A stretch of 46,844 nt of DNA. Source: Deinococcus marmoris DSM 12784. GTDB lineage: Bacteria; Deinococcota; Deinococci; Deinococcales; Deinococcaceae. The notes under the pieces were generated by a model. The model did no database searches. It worked only from the letters and a program-made list of their open reading frames with translations, and was not told the DNA's origin. The stretch lies in NCBI RefSeq assembly GCF_000701405.1, contig NZ_JNIV01000032.1:1-46844 (forward strand), given 5' to 3'. Both the position numbers and the translations under genes were made by a program. Position 1 is the first letter of the stretch. Each line of letters opens with the position of its first letter. Shown here one piece after another: positions 46,489-46,844 of this stretch.

Positions 46489-46504
46489 TACGGACTCCGA
46501 TTAA
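46489..46504 (+). repeat. Candidate insertion-element end
   Basis: TACGGACTCCGATTAAA. The 13-mer ACGGACTCCGATT recurs inverted at 16574-16586, and the following bases also match with one change (TTAAA/TTGAA). It lies 25 bases upstream of the transposase frame. Confidence 0.5.
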
Positions 46505-46513
46505 ATCTTGTAG

Positions 46514-46844
46514 ACTGTCCAGATCAAAAAATTCTTCTCTTCCATCCAACTCCAGCACTCCGCTGACGATTTCTGGGCCATTTATCGGGCCAGTACCTGC
46601 GCTGTGGAGCGGCGCAGAGCGCAGTTCTTTGCCTTCCTTGCGGAAGGCAGAACAGAAACTGAGCTTTTGGAACTGACCAAATACTCCGTCTCTGGGGCGC
46701 GTCACATTTTGCAGCGGTATCACACCCTGGGGCTGGACGGTTTAGGGGATGGCCGGGCGCACAACCAGGGCGCACCCACGGTGCTGAGTCCAGACGAACA
46801 ACAGCAGCTTGCTGTCCACCTGCGACACGATTTTGATCAGGGCA
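46514..46844 (+). CDS. IS630-family transposase, N-terminal part
   Basis: A frame open from the TAG at 46511 to the window edge encodes FWAIYRASTCAVERRRAQFF, AFLAEGRTETELLELTKYSV, GARHILQRYHTLGLDGLGDG, RAHNQGAPTVLSPDEQQQLA. The ERRR-(helix)-ELT-YS-xxR-x-xx-RY-GLDGL-GxxxNxGAP series is the winged-HTH start of IS630/Tc1-type transposases. There is no ATG; GTG 46604 (VERRRAQFF) is the only ordinary start, so it may be a 5'-damaged copy or begin at a rare codon. The catalytic DDE domain lies beyond the window. TA-specific transposases of this family could mobilise the MITE at 23869, although the ends differ. Confidence 0.8.

Overview
The window is GC-rich, intergenic spacing is loose, and several genes look leaderless or start at GTG/TTG. 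The gene content (large PAS/GAF kinases, composite GGDEF-EAL proteins, a C-H-H CsoR, an NPCBM-Kelch lipoprotein, many decayed genes and insertion remnants) suggests a Deinococcus-type bacterium. The mix of decay, mobile elements and replication-like genes suggests an accessory replicon or an accessory part of a chromosome. This is inference; there is no rRNA, tRNA or clear plasmid partition locus to settle it.

Layout. 1-4730: a partial exported protein, an NB-ARC/LuxR-type regulator translationally coupled to a membrane protein, a hypothetical gene and a DUF2716 protein. 4.9-6.9 kb: a frameshifted tellurite-locus-type (MXAN_6230/SCO0854, TerD-like) pseudogene followed by an intact YqeY-like gene and a strong terminator. 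7.1-9.0 kb: a hypothetical gene head-to-head with a Cys-rich ORF, then a class II Fic protein. 9.3-13.0 kb: a GAF/PAS histidine kinase overlapping a receiver-only regulator. 13.2-18.2 kb: remnants (DUF1963, beta-propeller lipoprotein, MbcA-type antitoxin) around a nucleotidyltransferase and an HTH gene of plasmid-replication flavour.

18.3-24.3 kb is the most unusual part. Three uncharacterised genes precede a minus-strand pair made of a TnpB-like RuvC/zinc-ribbon protein, whose third acidic RuvC residue is replaced by His, and a small stand-alone PrimPol. Upstream of the pair lies about 1.6 kb without genes. It holds eight tandem 28-29 bp repeats and two perfect 27-bp direct repeats 703 bp apart. 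Next to it, a 143-bp MITE with TA target duplication splits a HTH/coiled-coil gene; excising it in silico restores one reading frame.

24.5-39.5 kb: two composite c-di-GMP enzymes (GGDEF and EAL both intact), an Rrf2 regulator with a thioredoxin-reductase-like flavoprotein, a MerR regulator with a textbook dyad promoter between an alpha/beta hydrolase and a metallo-beta-lactamase-fold hydrolase, two secreted surface proteins, an orphan HigA-like antitoxin and a kinase-like protein lacking the phospho-acceptor His.

39.8-46.4 kb: a complete copper homeostasis island. CopZ, CsoR, a glutaredoxin-like protein and a CPD-motif P1B ATPase run leftwards; CopA (two CxxC domains, CPC motif) and a hypothetical gene run rightwards. 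Both directions start from a shared intergenic region with good promoters and G/C-tract dyads expected to bind CsoR. The window ends in the start of an IS630-family transposase.
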